Shown here in pieces: positions 16,971 through 26,721 of a stretch of DNA of 64,000 nt. The DNA is from Massilia agri (lineage in GTDB: Bacteria > Pseudomonadota > Gammaproteobacteria > Burkholderiales > Burkholderiaceae_D): the NCBI RefSeq assembly GCF_024753255.1, contig NZ_JANUHA010000005.1, positions 248,001 through 312,000 on the forward strand, given 5' to 3'. The notes below the pieces were generated by a model. The model was not told the origin of the DNA and ran no database searches. It saw only the letters and a program-made list of their open reading frames with translations. The translations under genes and the position numbers were made by a program. Numbering within the stretch: the stretch's first letter is position 1; each line of letters opens with the position of its first letter.

Positions 16971-19673
16971 ATGAACAAGTATCCCGGCCTCGCTTTTTCC
17001 CGCACCAACCGCTACCTCGTCGTCGTGTGGCCGGCACTGGCGCTGCTTCTGTCGGCCGCGCTGTGGATCGCCACGGTGGTGCGCGCGGACGCCGAGCATG
17101 AACGCGCGCAAGGGCAGGCGCGCAAGGACGCCAGCGCCTACGCCGAAGCCTACGAGCAGTACATCACGCGCTCGGTGGGCCAGATGGACCAGATCACCAT
17201 GCAGCTGAAATTCAGCTGGGAGCACGGGCGCGACGCCGGCCTGATCGACGAACTGCGCCGCGACGGCATGTTCACCGACAGCGCCTTCCGCATGGTGGCC
17301 GTGGTCGACAAAAGCGGCATCGTGCGCGCCTCGACCCGTCCGCTCCTCATCGGCGAGGACCTGGCTTCCGCGCCGTATTTCATCCAGCACCGCAACCACA
17401 TCTCGACCGCGCTGCGGGTCGGCGCCGCGCCGCCGCGCTTCGGCGAGGGCGGCGAGCTGGTGCTGTTCACGCGCCGGCTCGATACAAGCGACGACGAATT
17501 CGACGGCATCGTGCTGATGGCCGTCGATGCGCGCTACTTCACCTCCTTCATCAGCCCCGCCACCCTGGGCGCGGGCGGCGTGGTGGCGCTTGCCGGCCTC
17601 GAGGGACGCCTGCGCGTCGAGCAGCGCAGCGACGGCAGCGCCTACCTGGAAAGCGGCGCCGCAGTGCTGCCGCTGCGCGGCGGCCTGTGGGCCAGCGAGC
17701 GGGGAGTGCGCAAGGTCGAGGGCGAATACGGCTTCGCCGACGGCCAGGCGCGCGTGCTGGGCTGGCGCCATTCGAGCGTCTATCCGCTGGTGGCCCTGGT
17801 CGGCCTGTCGCAGGCCACCGCGCTGGCGACTGCGGAGATCTACTGGCGGGAGAGCCGCGACCGGGCCATCGTCGCCACCATCGGCCTGCTGCTGCTGGGC
17901 GCCGCGGGCGCGGTGCTGGCGCGCCGTTCCTTGCAACGCGAACGCGAAAAGCAGGAAGTGCAGCGCGCCTACCGCACCGCCACCGAAAGCGGCAACGACG
18001 GCTTCTACATGGCGGCCGCCGTGCGCGCGCGGGATGGCAGCATCACTGACTTCAGGATCGTCGACTGCAACGAGCGCGGCGCCTTCTTCTACGGGATGGC
18101 GCGCGAGCAGCTGGTGGGTTCCAGCCTTGCGACGATCGACGCGGGCCTGTTCGGCGAGGAGCTGATGCCGACCTACCGCAAGGCGATGGAGGCCGGCTTC
18201 TACGAGGACGACCGCCGCATGCCCCTGGATAACCGCCTGAACATCAGCTGGGGCCACCGGCGCCTGGTCCGGGTCGGCAACGGCCTGGCCGTGACCCTGC
18301 AGGATATCAGTGAAAGAAAAGCGCACGAGGACCAGCTCGAGCGCATGGCCAACGAAGACCTGCTCACGGGCCTGGCGACCCGCCACGCTTTTCTCAATGC
18401 CATGCCGGAGCGGCTGGCCCAGGCGCGCGCGAACGAGGAGGGCCTGGCCCTGCTGTTCATCGACCTGGACGAATTCAAGGTGGTCAACGACACCCACGGC
18501 CACGCGGTCGGCGACCAGCTGCTGAAAAGCGCCGCGCAGCGCCTGCTGTCGCTGCTGCGTCCCCAGGACAGCGTGGCGCGTTTCGGCGGCGACGAATTCC
18601 TGGTGCTGCTGCAGCCGGTCGAAGGCGAGCGCCAGGCCGCCTCGGTGGCGGCGCGCATCGTCGAAGCCTTCGGCGTGCCCTTCCTGATCGGCGACGACCT
18701 GCATGCGGTGGGCTCCTCGATCGGCATCAGCATGTTCCCGCGCGACGGCCAGGACGCCGAGACCCTGGTGCGCCACAGCGACATCGCCATGTACGCCGGG
18801 AAGAACGAGGGCAAGGGCCAGTACCGCTTCTTCGACCCGGCCCTGTCCAACACCCTGAACACGCGCGCCCGCCTGAAGCAGCACATGCTGGAAGCGATCG
18901 AGCGCGACCAGTTCACCCTGTATTACCAGCCGCGCGTGGACGCGCGCAGCGGCGAGCTGCTCTCCATGGAAGCCCTGATCCGCTGGCGCCATCCGGAGCT
19001 GGGCATCGTCTCGCCGGGCGACTTCATCCCGCTGGCCGAAACCACCGGCCTGATCGTGCGCATCGGCGAGGTCGTGATCGACAAGGCCTGCGCCCAGCTG
19101 GCCGCCTGGCGCGAAGCGGGGGTGGCGCTGGTGCCGGTGTCGATCAACGTGTCGCCCAAGCAGTTCCAGCGCGGCGGGGTGCAGCGCCAGCTGAGCCGCG
19201 CCCTGAGCCGCTGGCGCGTGCCGGCCAACCTGATCGAGGTCGAGATCACCGAATCGGCCATGATGGGCGACCACGACGACATCCTGGCCGAACTGGCGGC
19301 CCTGCGCGCCCTGGGCGTGAAGCTGCACGTGGACGATTTCGGCACCGGCTACTCCTCGCTGTCGCAGCTGCAGCGCCTCAAGATGGACGTGCTGAAGGTG
19401 GACCGCGCCTTCACCATGGAGCTCGGCAACTCGAAGGAGGGCAAGGTCTTCTTCCAGGCCATCGTGTCGATGGCGCATGCGCTGGGCATGTCGGTGGTGG
19501 CCGAGGGCGTCGAGACCGAGGAGCAGCTGGCCATCCTGCGCAAGCTCGATTGCAACGAGGTGCAGGGCTATTACATCGCGCGTCCGGTGCCGGCCGGCGA
19601 GATGCTGGAGATGATGCAGCGCCGCTACCTGCTGGCGCAGGGACCGCTTGCGGCTGAAGGTGTTTCCTTCTAG
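16971..19673 (+). CDS. Membrane GGDEF-EAL protein with periplasmic sensor and PAS domain
   Basis: Protein of 900 residues. A membrane segment (about 16-37), a periplasmic PDC/dCache-like sensor (about 40-295), a second membrane segment (about 298-318), a PAS domain (about 333-450), GGDEF (about 455-620) and EAL (about 635-885). GGDEF residues 539-543 and the RxxD inhibitory site (RPQD, 530-533) are intact. The EAL domain keeps [10 protein letters not shown] (EAL 667-669), the metal-binding DDFGTGYSS loop and the EGVET motif. Both synthesis and breakdown of c-di-GMP are therefore possible, and which dominates cannot be told from sequence. It is a single gene, followed closely by the manganese riboswitch of mntP. 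Confidence 0.93.
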   Translation: MNKYPGLAFSRTNRYLVVVWPALALLLSAALWIATVVRADAEHERAQGQARKDASAYAEAYEQYITRSVGQMDQITMQLKFSWEHGRDAGLIDELRRDGMFTDSAFRMVAVVDKSGIVRASTRPLLIGEDLASAPYFIQHRNHISTALRVGAAPPRFGEGGELVLFTRRLDTSDDEFDGIVLMAVDARYFTSFISPATLGAGGVVALAGLEGRLRVEQRSDGSAYLESGAAVLPLRGGLWASERGVRKVEGEYGFADGQARVLGWRHSSVYPLVALVGLSQATALATAEIYWRESRDRAIVATIGLLLLGAAGAVLARRSLQREREKQEVQRAYRTATESGNDGFYMAAAVRARDGSITDFRIVDCNERGAFFYGMAREQLVGSSLATIDAGLFGEELMPTYRKAMEAGFYEDDRRMPLDNRLNISWGHRRLVRVGNGLAVTLQDISERKAHEDQLERMANEDLLTGLATRHAFLNAMPERLAQARANEEGLALLFIDLDEFKVVNDTHGHAVGDQLLKSAAQRLLSLLRPQDSVARFGGDEFLVLLQPVEGERQAASVAARIVEAFGVPFLIGDDLHAVGSSIGISMFPRDGQDAETLVRHSDIAMYAGKNEGKGQYRFFDPALSNTLNTRARLKQHMLEAIERDQFTLYYQPRVDARSGELLSMEALIRWRHPELGIVSPGDFIPLAETTGLIVRIGEVVIDKACAQLAAWREAGVALVPVSINVSPKQFQRGGVQRQLSRALSRWRVPANLIEVEITESAMMGDHDDILAELAALRALGVKLHVDDFGTGYSSLSQLQRLKMDVLKVDRAFTMELGNSKEGKVFFQAIVSMAHALGMSVVAEGVETEEQLAILRKLDCNEVQGYYIARPVPAGEMLEMMQRRYLLAQGPLAAEGVSF

Positions 19674-19686
19674 AATGCGGTCACCC

Positions 19687-19803
19687 TTTGGGGAGTAGCC
19701 TGCTCGCGCGCGATGCGCGAGTGCCCGCGTCAACATACTCGGTACCGGTACGGACCGTGGCGCGGGCGCCCTCAGCTTGCGCTGGGTTGGCGAGACCAAC
19801 GGC
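19687..19803 (+). promoter_or_regulatory. yybP-ykoY manganese riboswitch
   Basis: The leader of mntP carries the hallmarks of this class: GGGGAGTAGCC (19690-19700), the internal-loop segment GTCAACATACTCGG, a variable stem CAGCTTGCGCTG, and the closing TTGGCGAGACCAACGG (19788-19803). In known members, Mn2+ binding exposes the downstream gene. A GC-rich hairpin (about 19820-19849) without a T-run lies between aptamer and gene and could control ribosome access rather than termination. Confidence 0.92.
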
Positions 19804-19867
19804 CCATCCGCGCATTGTCGGGCGCGCGGCTGCGCCGTCGTCCGCGCCCGCACCAAGAGACCCCAGC

Positions 19868-20431
19868 ATGACTTTCACCGCCCTCGTATTTCTCGCCCTC
19901 GCGATGTCTACCGACGCCTTTGCCGCGGCGATCGCCAAGGGCGCGGCCCTGCGCAGCCCGACCTTCCCGCAGGCCTTGCGCATCGGCCTGCTGTTCGGCT
20001 GCATCGAAACCATCACCCCCGTACTCGGCTGGGCCCTGGGCTCGCTGGCCGCCGACGCCATCCGCCAGTGGGATCACTGGATCGCCTTCGTGCTGCTGCT
20101 CGGCCTGGGCGGCCGCATGATCTGGCTGTCCTTCGGCAGCGACGAGGAGGAGGAAGAGGAGGGCGGCAAGCAGAACCTGCTGGTGCTGGTGCTCACGGCC
20201 GTGGCGACCAGCATCGATGCGGCGGCGGTGGGCGTGGGCCTGGCGTTTGTCGACGTGTCGATCGTGCACGCGGCGCTGGCGATCGGCGTGGCCACCACCA
20301 CCATGGTGACCATCGGCGTGCTGCTTGGCCGGCGCCTGGGCGCCGTGGTGGGCCGCAATGCCGAGCGCATCGGCGGCGTGGTGCTGGTGCTGGTCGGGAC
20401 CACGATCCTGATCGAGCACCTGTCCGCTTGA
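19868..20431 (+). CDS. mntP: Manganese efflux pump MntP
   Basis: Inner-membrane protein of 187 residues with six hydrophobic segments in two similar halves. The paired acidic motifs [11 protein letters not shown] near the start and [13 protein letters not shown] in the second half are the conserved metal-site signatures of MntP. The cytoplasmic loop contains an acidic cluster (DEEEEEEGG). It exports Mn2+ to prevent toxicity. The start at 19868 follows the riboswitch; in-frame codons further upstream lie inside the RNA element. Expected to be induced by manganese through that riboswitch. Confidence 0.95.
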   Translation: MTFTALVFLALAMSTDAFAAAIAKGAALRSPTFPQALRIGLLFGCIETITPVLGWALGSLAADAIRQWDHWIAFVLLLGLGGRMIWLSFGSDEEEEEEGGKQNLLVLVLTAVATSIDAAAVGVGLAFVDVSIVHAALAIGVATTTMVTIGVLLGRRLGAVVGRNAERIGGVVLVLVGTTILIEHLSA

Positions 20432-20440
20432 TCCCCCGGC

Positions 20441-21841
20441 TCAGGGCAGGCGCAGGCCGCGCACGACGCCGTCGGCGCGCAGCAAGGCCGGGTCGGCGTC
20501 GGCCGAATGCGTGCCCGGCCCGTTCTCCATGCTCCCGCTTAAGTAAGCGCCGTCGTGCGGTGCCACCGAGCGCACCTGGTTATGGCGCGGGCCGCCGCTG
20601 ACCGTCAACTTCTCGCGCAGGGCGCCGTCGCCTTCCAGCACCAGCAGCAGCGGCTTGGCTTCTTCCGAGATGCTGGCGCCGGCCGGGTTCTGGATGTAGC
20701 CGCTGCTGCCCGCCGCCAGCAGGCGGCCGTTCGGCAGCGGGGTCACGTCGAGCAGGGCGTCGCCGCGGTCGATGTCGAGCGCGCGGTAGCTTGCCTTGCC
20801 ATGCCGGCCCGCCGGAATCACGCTCACCAGGCCATCCCAGCCGCTGCCGTCAGGGAGGCGATTCGGCAGGAAGCGGCCGACCGCCACGATCGCATCTCCA
20901 TGCCATTTGATGGCCTTCACTTCGGTCTGCACCCGCGTCTCCAGGTAGCTGGTGCCGATCCGGCGCCCGTCCGAGGCCAGCTCGGTAAGCAGCGCGCCGG
21001 TGAAGAAGTCGGCCGGCAGCGTCTCCCTGAAATGCGTTGCGTGGCCTTCGGCGTAGTCGGTCGGGTTGAGGTTCACGGCCACCGCCAGGCGTCCCTTCGC
21101 ATCGGTGTCCAGCAGCACCTGCCACTGGTCGTGCAGGCCGCCGAAGGGATCGAAGGTGCCGCTGGTGGTCGACCTGCCGCCCACGGCGACGCCCGGTTCG
21201 ACCAGGGTGCGCCAGTCGCGCCTGAATGCACCGGCGCCATAGCTGTAGCGGTAGGCCAGGATCGAGTTGCGCCCGGTGTGCAGGGCCAGCGCCAGGTGCT
21301 CGCCCAGCGGCGCGAGGCGCACGGCATCGCGGGTGGCGCGCGGCAGCAGGGCCTTGTGGTCGGGAATGAAGTTCGGGTCGCCGATATAGGGATCGTCGGG
21401 AATCGCCGCATCCTGGAAATCGAACTGGGCGATCACCGCGCCGCGCCGGTCCAGGCGCAGCAGGCGCACCTGGCTGTCGGTCGCGATGACGGCGCTGATC
21501 TCGCGGCTGGGGTGGACGGCGAAGTCGAGCAGCGACCAGCCTTCCGGCGGCGCATAGCTGTTTCCGGCCGTGGCGCCCTCGGCCACCAGCAGGCGCCGCA
21601 TCGGGCGCCGCTGGGAGGTAAAGGAAGGCTGCAGCTTCTCGACCATGGCCACCCAGCCGCTGCCGGCGCCGCGTACCTTGAACACGGCTTCGCCGGCGAC
21701 GCGCTGTTCGACCGGGGCCTGGACGGGCGGCGGCAGGGGATCGCCGCCGTCGCCGCCGCCACCGCCGCAGGCGGACAGTAAGGTCAGGAAGGGAAGGAGC
21801 CCGGCAGCAGCCAGGCGCGCTGAAGAAGAAATCGGGCGCAT
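20441..21841 (-). CDS. Lipoprotein of unknown function, probable beta-rich repeat fold
   Basis: Protein of 466 residues from the ATG at 21841, with a lipoprotein signal ending in LLSAC followed by a Gly/Asp linker GGGGGDGGD. The rest alternates short beta-like segments (DFAVHPSREISAVIATDSQVRLLRLD and similar), which suggests a beta-propeller-like structure. No catalytic motif is visible and I do not recognise the family. An in-frame ATG 54 bp upstream would bury the signal peptide and was rejected. It is convergent with mntP, 9 bp away. Confidence 0.7.
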   Translation of the reverse strand: MRPISSSARLAAAGLLPFLTLLSACGGGGGDGGDPLPPPVQAPVEQRVAGEAVFKVRGAGSGWVAMVEKLQPSFTSQRRPMRRLLVAEGATAGNSYAPPEGWSLLDFAVHPSREISAVIATDSQVRLLRLDRRGAVIAQFDFQDAAIPDDPYIGDPNFIPDHKALLPRATRDAVRLAPLGEHLALALHTGRNSILAYRYSYGAGAFRRDWRTLVEPGVAVGGRSTTSGTFDPFGGLHDQWQVLLDTDAKGRLAVAVNLNPTDYAEGHATHFRETLPADFFTGALLTELASDGRRIGTSYLETRVQTEVKAIKWHGDAIVAVGRFLPNRLPDGSGWDGLVSVIPAGRHGKASYRALDIDRGDALLDVTPLPNGRLLAAGSSGYIQNPAGASISEEAKPLLLVLEGDGALREKLTVSGGPRHNQVRSVAPHDGAYLSGSMENGPGTHSADADPALLRADGVVRGLRLP

Positions 21842-21968
21842 GGGAATCGTATTGACGATGGAAGGCCCTCCATCGTATGCAGGCGCCGGCTGCAATCTGT
21901 CGCAAGTTTGTCCGCAAAGATGCGGGAAATGTCACCGTCTGTGCGGTTTCTTCACCGATGTCTGTATG

Positions 21969-22790
21969 TCAGCTCGTACGCAGGGACCGGCAGAAGGCCT
22001 CGGTCCGGGCATCCATGGGGAAGCATGATTCGATGTGCAGCTCCTCCAGCGTGAGGTCGCGCGGCGTGCCGAAGGTGGTGATGGTGGAAAAGAAGCTGAT
22101 CCGGACCTCTCCACGCCGGAAGCAGGCGGTGAGCACCGGCGCCGGCGCCGTGCCGATGTCGCGCTGGCGCCAGTGGGTCGGCACGCCGGGGTAGGCCAGC
22201 ATTTCCTGCAGCAGGGCCGCCGCCTGCGGGTCGGGGCGCGCCGCCGCCACCTCGTTGTGGAGATGGCGCAGCATGGAACTGGCGATCTCCTCCCAGTTTT
22301 CCACGGCGCCGCGCAGGTCGTCGGGGTCGAAGAACTGGCGCAGCATATTGCCGTGCCGGCTGTCGCGGCCGCCCAGCATGAAGCGGTTCACCCGCGTGGC
22401 CGCTTCGTTCTCCATCAGGATGTTCCAGTGGCGGTCGAGCAGGAAGGCGGGGTAGGGCTCCTGCTGCGCGAGGATCGCATCGACCGCATAGCGCATCTGC
22501 GCCAGCCTGGGCGCATCCAGGCTGGTCCGCGCATATTCCGGCGCGAAACCTCCGGCTGTCAGCAGGGCATTGCGTTCGCGTAGCGGCACCGCCAAAGCGT
22601 CCGCCAGGCGCGCGATCATCTCGCGGCTCGGCCTGGCCCGGCCATTTTCCACATAGCTGAGGTGGCGCGCCGAGACGTCGGCATGCAGCGCGAGATCGAG
22701 CTGGCTCAGTCGCCTGGCCACGCGCCATTCGCGCAGCATGGCGCCGACCGTGGCCTGCTCTCCTTTGGCGGGATCGTCGTTCTTCATCAC
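21969..22790 (-). CDS. XRE-family regulator with MmyB-like ligand domain
   Basis: Regulator of 273 residues. The helix-turn-helix (about 15-75) reads MLREWRVARRLSQLDLALHADVSARHLSYVENGRARPSREM in two helices and a turn. The C-terminal part (about 100-270) matches the MmyB-like PAS-type domain: PAFLLDRHWNILMENEAATRV, LRHLHNEVAAARPD and the late TTFGTPRDLTLEELHIESCFP. Such regulators sit next to one metabolic gene they control; here that is the divergent PEP-mutase-like gene 132 bp away, with a near-palindrome between them. Confidence 0.9.
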   Translation of the reverse strand: MMKNDDPAKGEQATVGAMLREWRVARRLSQLDLALHADVSARHLSYVENGRARPSREMIARLADALAVPLRERNALLTAGGFAPEYARTSLDAPRLAQMRYAVDAILAQQEPYPAFLLDRHWNILMENEAATRVNRFMLGGRDSRHGNMLRQFFDPDDLRGAVENWEEIASSMLRHLHNEVAAARPDPQAAALLQEMLAYPGVPTHWRQRDIGTAPAPVLTACFRRGEVRISFFSTITTFGTPRDLTLEELHIESCFPMDARTEAFCRSLRTS

Positions 22791-22821
22791 GCCATTCTAT
22801 CGGCTCCACTGCGCGGCCTCC

Positions 22822-22838
22822 ATAACCTCGGAGGTCAT
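22822..22838. promoter_or_regulatory. Candidate operator between XRE regulator and PEP-mutase-like gene
   Basis: A 17-bp near-palindrome ATAACCTC-G-GAGGTCAT, with 7 of 8 arm positions paired, lies in the divergent intergenic region. Binding by the XRE regulator is inferred from position. Confidence 0.4.
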
Positions 22839-22922
22839 ATTCCCGCGCAAGGGCCGGTCATTGCGGCGGACCTGGAAGAGCGCGATGATCCGTCCACCAT
22901 CCACCAAGGCGAAGGAGACATC

Positions 22923-23684
22923 ATGCAGGAACAAAGGCAAGCGGCGCTGCAACTGGCGGCGCTGCACGTGAAGGGACGCCCGCTGGCGCTGTACAACGCC
23001 TGGGATGCCGGCAGCGCGAAGGCGGTCGCGGCCGCCGGCGCGCGGGCGGTCGGCACCAGCAGCTGGGCGCTCGCGGCCGCCCACGGCTTTGACGACGGCG
23101 AAGAAATCCCGCTGGCGCTGGTGGCGCAGATCGCCGGGCGCATCGTGCGATCGGTTGCCCTGCCGGTCACCGTGGACATCGAGGGCGCCTACAGCAGCGA
23201 TCCGGACACCGCGGCGGCGAACGTCGCTCTCCTGCTCGCGCAGGGCGTGGCGGGCATCAATGTCGAAGACCGAGTCGTTGCCGGCGCGGGCCTCCACGAC
23301 ATCGACAGCCAGTGCGCCCGGATCGCCGCGATCCGGGCCATGGCCGAGTCGCGCGGGGTGCCGCTGTTCATCAATGCCCGCACGGACGTGTTCTTCACGC
23401 CAAGCGCGGCGCCGCGGGCCGTGCTGGGCGAGGCCATGGCGCGCGCCGAGGCCTACGCGCGGGCGGGCGCGAGCGGCCTGTTCGTCCCCGGCCTGCTCGA
23501 CATCGAGGTCATCGGCGAACTGGCGGCCGCCACCGCCTTGCCACTGAACGTGATGATGATGCCGGGAGCGCCGTCGGTCGAGCGCGTGGCGGCGGCCGGG
23601 GTGGCGCGCATCAGCCATGGGCCTGCGCCCTACCTGGCGGCGATGGCGGCCGTGGAAGCGGGGGCGCGCGCCGCGCTGGCCTAG
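22923..23684 (+). CDS. Isocitrate lyase/PEP mutase family protein
   Basis: Soluble TIM-barrel enzyme of 253 residues. Family motifs include the N-terminal LALYNAWDAGSAKAVAAAG, the metal-site loop VDIEGAYSSDP, GINVEDRV, and FINARTDVFF. These are shared by PEP mutase-like C-C or P-C bond lyases such as oxaloacetate or methylisocitrate-type enzymes. The Cys-containing KKCGH loop of true isocitrate lyase is absent, so that activity is unlikely. GAAGGAG lies 7 nt before the ATG. It is divergent from an XRE regulator that probably controls it. Exact substrate unknown. Confidence 0.85.
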   Translation: MQEQRQAALQLAALHVKGRPLALYNAWDAGSAKAVAAAGARAVGTSSWALAAAHGFDDGEEIPLALVAQIAGRIVRSVALPVTVDIEGAYSSDPDTAAANVALLLAQGVAGINVEDRVVAGAGLHDIDSQCARIAAIRAMAESRGVPLFINARTDVFFTPSAAPRAVLGEAMARAEAYARAGASGLFVPGLLDIEVIGELAAATALPLNVMMMPGAPSVERVAAAGVARISHGPAPYLAAMAAVEAGARAALA

Positions 23685-23739
23685 CCGGCACCGGGGCGGC
23701 GCCATGTTATACTGGCGCCGTCATGTCCCCCTGCATTGT

Positions 23740-24051
23740 ATGAGACGACTTTTCGTCATCTTCCTGATCCTGCTCTTCCCCCTGAACGTCTTTGCGCTGT
23801 CGATGTCCGTGTCCGGCGCGCAGCAGGGTGACGCCGTGGTGCTGGCCCTGGAGGCCGGCACCTTGACGGGCGAGAGCCATGGCGACCTCGACCCCGACGA
23901 ACCGCCTTCGGTGGCCGACCTGCACGACATCGTCAACCACGAACCCTCATTGCGCCTGGCCACCTGGCCCGCCGGCGCGCTGCCGCCGCACGACGCTGCG
24001 CCGCACTCCCATTCACTGCCTCCGCCCCTCAAGCCGCCCTGCGCCGCCTGA
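23740..24051 (+). CDS. Small exported protein, Pro/His-containing tail
   Basis: Protein of 103 residues with a signal peptide (MRRLFVIFLILLFPLNVFA), then an acidic stretch (GDLDPDEPPSVADLHDIVNHEP) and a C-terminal segment with several His and Pro (HDAAPHSHSLPPPLKPP). His-rich exported proteins of this size are often metal-related, but no named family is recognised. It lies 103 bp upstream of the TerC-family gene on the same strand. Confidence 0.6.
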   Translation: MRRLFVIFLILLFPLNVFALSMSVSGAQQGDAVVLALEAGTLTGESHGDLDPDEPPSVADLHDIVNHEPSLRLATWPAGALPPHDAAPHSHSLPPPLKPPCAA

Positions 24052-24154
24052 GGCGGGCGGACACGCCTGCCTGCTTTCGTCCTGAGCCGACCTGGTACGC
24101 GCCGCGCGCGTGCCGGCGGCCCCGATGTTCTCTTCATTTGATAAGGCAAGCACA

Positions 24155-25717
24155 ATGGAATGGCTATTTGACCCCGGCATATGGGTGGGTCTGTTCACCC
24201 TGGTGTTCCTGGAAATCGTCCTCGGCATCGACAACCTGATCTTCATCGCGATCCTGGCGGACAAGCTGCCGCCGCACCAGCGCGACAAGGCGCGCCTCAT
24301 CGGCCTGTCGCTGGCCATGGGCATGCGCCTCGGCCTGTTGACGATCGTCTCCTGGCTGGTCACCCTGACCACGCCGCTGTTTTCGCTCGGCGCCTTCTCG
24401 TTCTCGGGACGCGACCTGATTTTGCTGCTGGGCGGCTTCTTCCTGCTCTTCAAGGCGACCGTCGAACTGCACGAGCGCCTGGAAGGCGTGGTGCACACGC
24501 ACAGCGGCAACAAGGTGTACGCCAGCTTCGCCGCCGTGGTGGCGCAGATCGTGGTGCTGGACGCCGTGTTTTCTCTCGACGCCGTGATCACGGCGGTGGG
24601 CATGGTCGAGGAACTGGGCGTCATGATGGCGGCCGTCGTGATCTCGATCGGCGTCATGATCCTCGCCTCGAAACCGCTCACGCGTTTCGTCAACGCCCAC
24701 CCGACCGTGGTCGTGCTGTGCCTGTCCTTCCTCTTGATGATCGGCCTGAGCCTGGTGGCCGAGGGCTTGGGCTTCCACATCCCGAAGGGCTACCTGTACG
24801 CGGCGATCGGCTTCTCGGTGCTGATCGAGACCCTGAACCAGTTCGCGCGCCGTAACTTCCTCAAGAACGAGGCGCGCGTTCCCTTCCGCGAGCGCACCGC
24901 CGACACGGTGCTGCGCCTGCTCGGTAATCGCCGTCAGGCCGCGCAGGAAGAAAACCAGGCCATGCCGGCAGCGCAAGATGAAGCCTTCGGGGTGGAAGAG
25001 CGCAATATGGTCAGCGGCGTGCTGCGGCTGGCCGACCGCTCGATCCGCTCGATCATGACGCCGCGCGCCGAGATGTCCTGGGTGAACCTCGACTCGGCGC
25101 CCGGCATCATCCTGCAGCAGCTGCAGGAGACGCCGCACAACCAGCTGCCGGTATGCCGCGGCGACGTCGACCATGTGGTCGGCGTGGCGCGCACCAAGGA
25201 CCTGATCGGCGCGCTGCTCATGCACCGCCAGATCGACGAGAACGACGCGAACCTGCTGCGCCAACCCATCGTCCTGCCCGACACGGCGGGCGTGCTGAAG
25301 GCCATGGACCTTCTCAAACGCGCCCACGGCCAGCTGGTGCTGGTGGCCGACGAGTATGGCGTGGTGCAGGGCCTGCTCACGCCGATCGACCTGCTGGAAG
25401 CGATCGCCGGGGAGTTCCCGGACGAGGACGAGCAGCCGGCGATCCGCCAGCAGGCCCCGGGACACTGGGAAGCCGACGGCAGCGCCGACCTGCACCTGCT
25501 CGAGCAGCTGCTGGAAACCGACGCCCTGGTGGAGGAAGACGCCGACTACAGCTCGCTCGCCGGCTTCCTGCTGCAGCGCTTCGAGACCCTGCCGGCAGCG
25601 GGCGACGCCATCGAGGCCGATGGCCTGCGCTTCGAGGTGCTGGCTGTCGAGGACCGCCGCATCGCGCGCGTGGCGATCCGCCGCGTGGAGACGCAGCTTG
25701 ACGCCCAAACCGAATAA
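24155..25717 (+). CDS. TerC-CBS-CorC membrane protein (YoaE/YegH type)
   Basis: Protein of 520 residues. The N-terminal TerC domain (about 1-235) has seven or so membrane segments with the acidic metal-site motifs [13 protein letters not shown] and [15 protein letters not shown]. Two CBS repeats follow (about 300-420; motif [13 protein letters not shown]), then a CorC/HlyC transporter-associated domain (about 430-510). Length and order match E. coli YoaE and YegH. The family is linked to metal export, including manganese, or co-factor delivery to exoenzymes. In-frame ATGs upstream (24110, 24125) would add up to 15 residues; 24155 was chosen for its AAGG ribosome-binding site. htpX follows 30 bp later. 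Confidence 0.92.
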   Translation: MEWLFDPGIWVGLFTLVFLEIVLGIDNLIFIAILADKLPPHQRDKARLIGLSLAMGMRLGLLTIVSWLVTLTTPLFSLGAFSFSGRDLILLLGGFFLLFKATVELHERLEGVVHTHSGNKVYASFAAVVAQIVVLDAVFSLDAVITAVGMVEELGVMMAAVVISIGVMILASKPLTRFVNAHPTVVVLCLSFLLMIGLSLVAEGLGFHIPKGYLYAAIGFSVLIETLNQFARRNFLKNEARVPFRERTADTVLRLLGNRRQAAQEENQAMPAAQDEAFGVEERNMVSGVLRLADRSIRSIMTPRAEMSWVNLDSAPGIILQQLQETPHNQLPVCRGDVDHVVGVARTKDLIGALLMHRQIDENDANLLRQPIVLPDTAGVLKAMDLLKRAHGQLVLVADEYGVVQGLLTPIDLLEAIAGEFPDEDEQPAIRQQAPGHWEADGSADLHLLEQLLETDALVEEDADYSSLAGFLLQRFETLPAAGDAIEADGLRFEVLAVEDRRIARVAIRRVETQLDAQTE

Positions 25718-25747
25718 ACCATTTATATCGCTACTGAAGGAACCATC

Positions 25748-26620
25748 ATGAAACGCATTGTCCTTTTCCTTGTCACCAACGTCGCCGTGATGCTGGTGCT
25801 GAGCCTCACCGCCAGCCTGCTCGGCGTGAACCGCTTCCTCACCTCGAACGGCCTGAACCTGGGCATGCTGCTGGTGTTCGCGGCCCTGATGGGCTTCGGC
25901 GGCGCCTTCATCTCGCTCCTGATGTCGAAGACCATCGCCAAGTGGTCGACAGGCGCACGCGTGATCACCCAGCCGGCCAACGCCACCGAGCGCTGGCTGG
26001 TCGATACCGTCGCGGCGCAAGCCCAGCGGGCCGGCATCGGGATGCCGGAGGTGGCCGTGTATGAAGGCGAGCCGAACGCCTTCGCCACCGGCGCCACCAG
26101 GAACAGCTCGCTGGTGGCGGTGTCCACCGGCCTGCTGCAATCGATGACCCAGGAAGAAGTCGAGGCCGTGCTGGCGCACGAAGTGGCCCACATCGCCAAC
26201 GGCGACATGGTGACGCTGACCCTGATCCAGGGCGTGGTCAACACCTTCGTCATCTTCCTGGCGCGCATCGTCGGCTACTTTGTCGACAGCATGCTGCGCA
26301 AGAACGACGAAGAATCGTCCGGCCCCGGCATCGGCTATATGGTGACGGTGATCGTCTGCGAGATCCTGTTCGGCATCCTGGCCTCGATCATCGTGGCCTG
26401 GTTCTCGCGCCAGCGCGAATACCGCGCCGACCGCGGCGCGGCCCGGATCATCGGCCGTCCGCAGCCGATGATCGCCGCGCTGCGCCGCCTGGGCGGCCTG
26501 GCCGAGGGCGAGCTGCCGAAGAACATGGCCGCATTCGGCATCTCGGGCAAGGGCGCGCTGGCGCTGTTCTCGAGCCACCCGCCGATCGAGTCGCGCATCG
26601 CTGCGCTGCAGGGACAGTAA
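25748..26620 (+). CDS. htpX: Membrane zinc protease HtpX
   Basis: Integral membrane M48 metalloprotease of 290 residues. Two N-terminal membrane segments (about 4-25 and 38-58) precede the catalytic zinc motif HEVAH (144-148). Two more segments follow, and then the third zinc ligand Glu in [13 protein letters not shown]. HtpX degrades misfolded membrane proteins with FtsH. It is 30 bp downstream of the TerC-family gene and probably shares its transcript. Confidence 0.96.
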   Translation: MKRIVLFLVTNVAVMLVLSLTASLLGVNRFLTSNGLNLGMLLVFAALMGFGGAFISLLMSKTIAKWSTGARVITQPANATERWLVDTVAAQAQRAGIGMPEVAVYEGEPNAFATGATRNSSLVAVSTGLLQSMTQEEVEAVLAHEVAHIANGDMVTLTLIQGVVNTFVIFLARIVGYFVDSMLRKNDEESSGPGIGYMVTVIVCEILFGILASIIVAWFSRQREYRADRGAARIIGRPQPMIAALRRLGGLAEGELPKNMAAFGISGKGALALFSSHPPIESRIAALQGQ

Positions 26621-26676
26621 GCGGACGCGGGGTAGGGAGCTCTTGCTTTGGTAAGAGTGACGCATAATGTGACTGT

Positions 26677-26695
26677 ATGTCATAGTGTGTGACAT
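26677..26695. promoter_or_regulatory. Candidate operator upstream of the cupin gene
   Basis: A perfect inverted repeat ATGTCA-N7-TGACAT lies 26 bp before the cupin start. GTGAC repeats (26668, and nearby at 26657) add to the symmetry. No regulator gene is adjacent. Confidence 0.45.
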
Positions 26696-26721
26696 CACAT
26701 GATCAATACAGAGAGCAAGCC

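Noticed and set aside
16908-19856. Open frame of 982 codons antisense to the GGDEF-EAL gene
   Set aside because: Composition dominated by His, Gln, Ala and Arg with no domain, while the opposite strand has complete GGDEF and EAL motifs.
24052-24154. A second yybP-ykoY riboswitch before the TerC-family gene
   Set aside because: Related genes elsewhere use it, but the GGGGAGTAG core and closing motif are absent here.
24164-26698. Long antisense frame across the TerC and htpX genes
   Set aside because: Spans two well-supported genes on the other strand and the gap between them; low-complexity translation.
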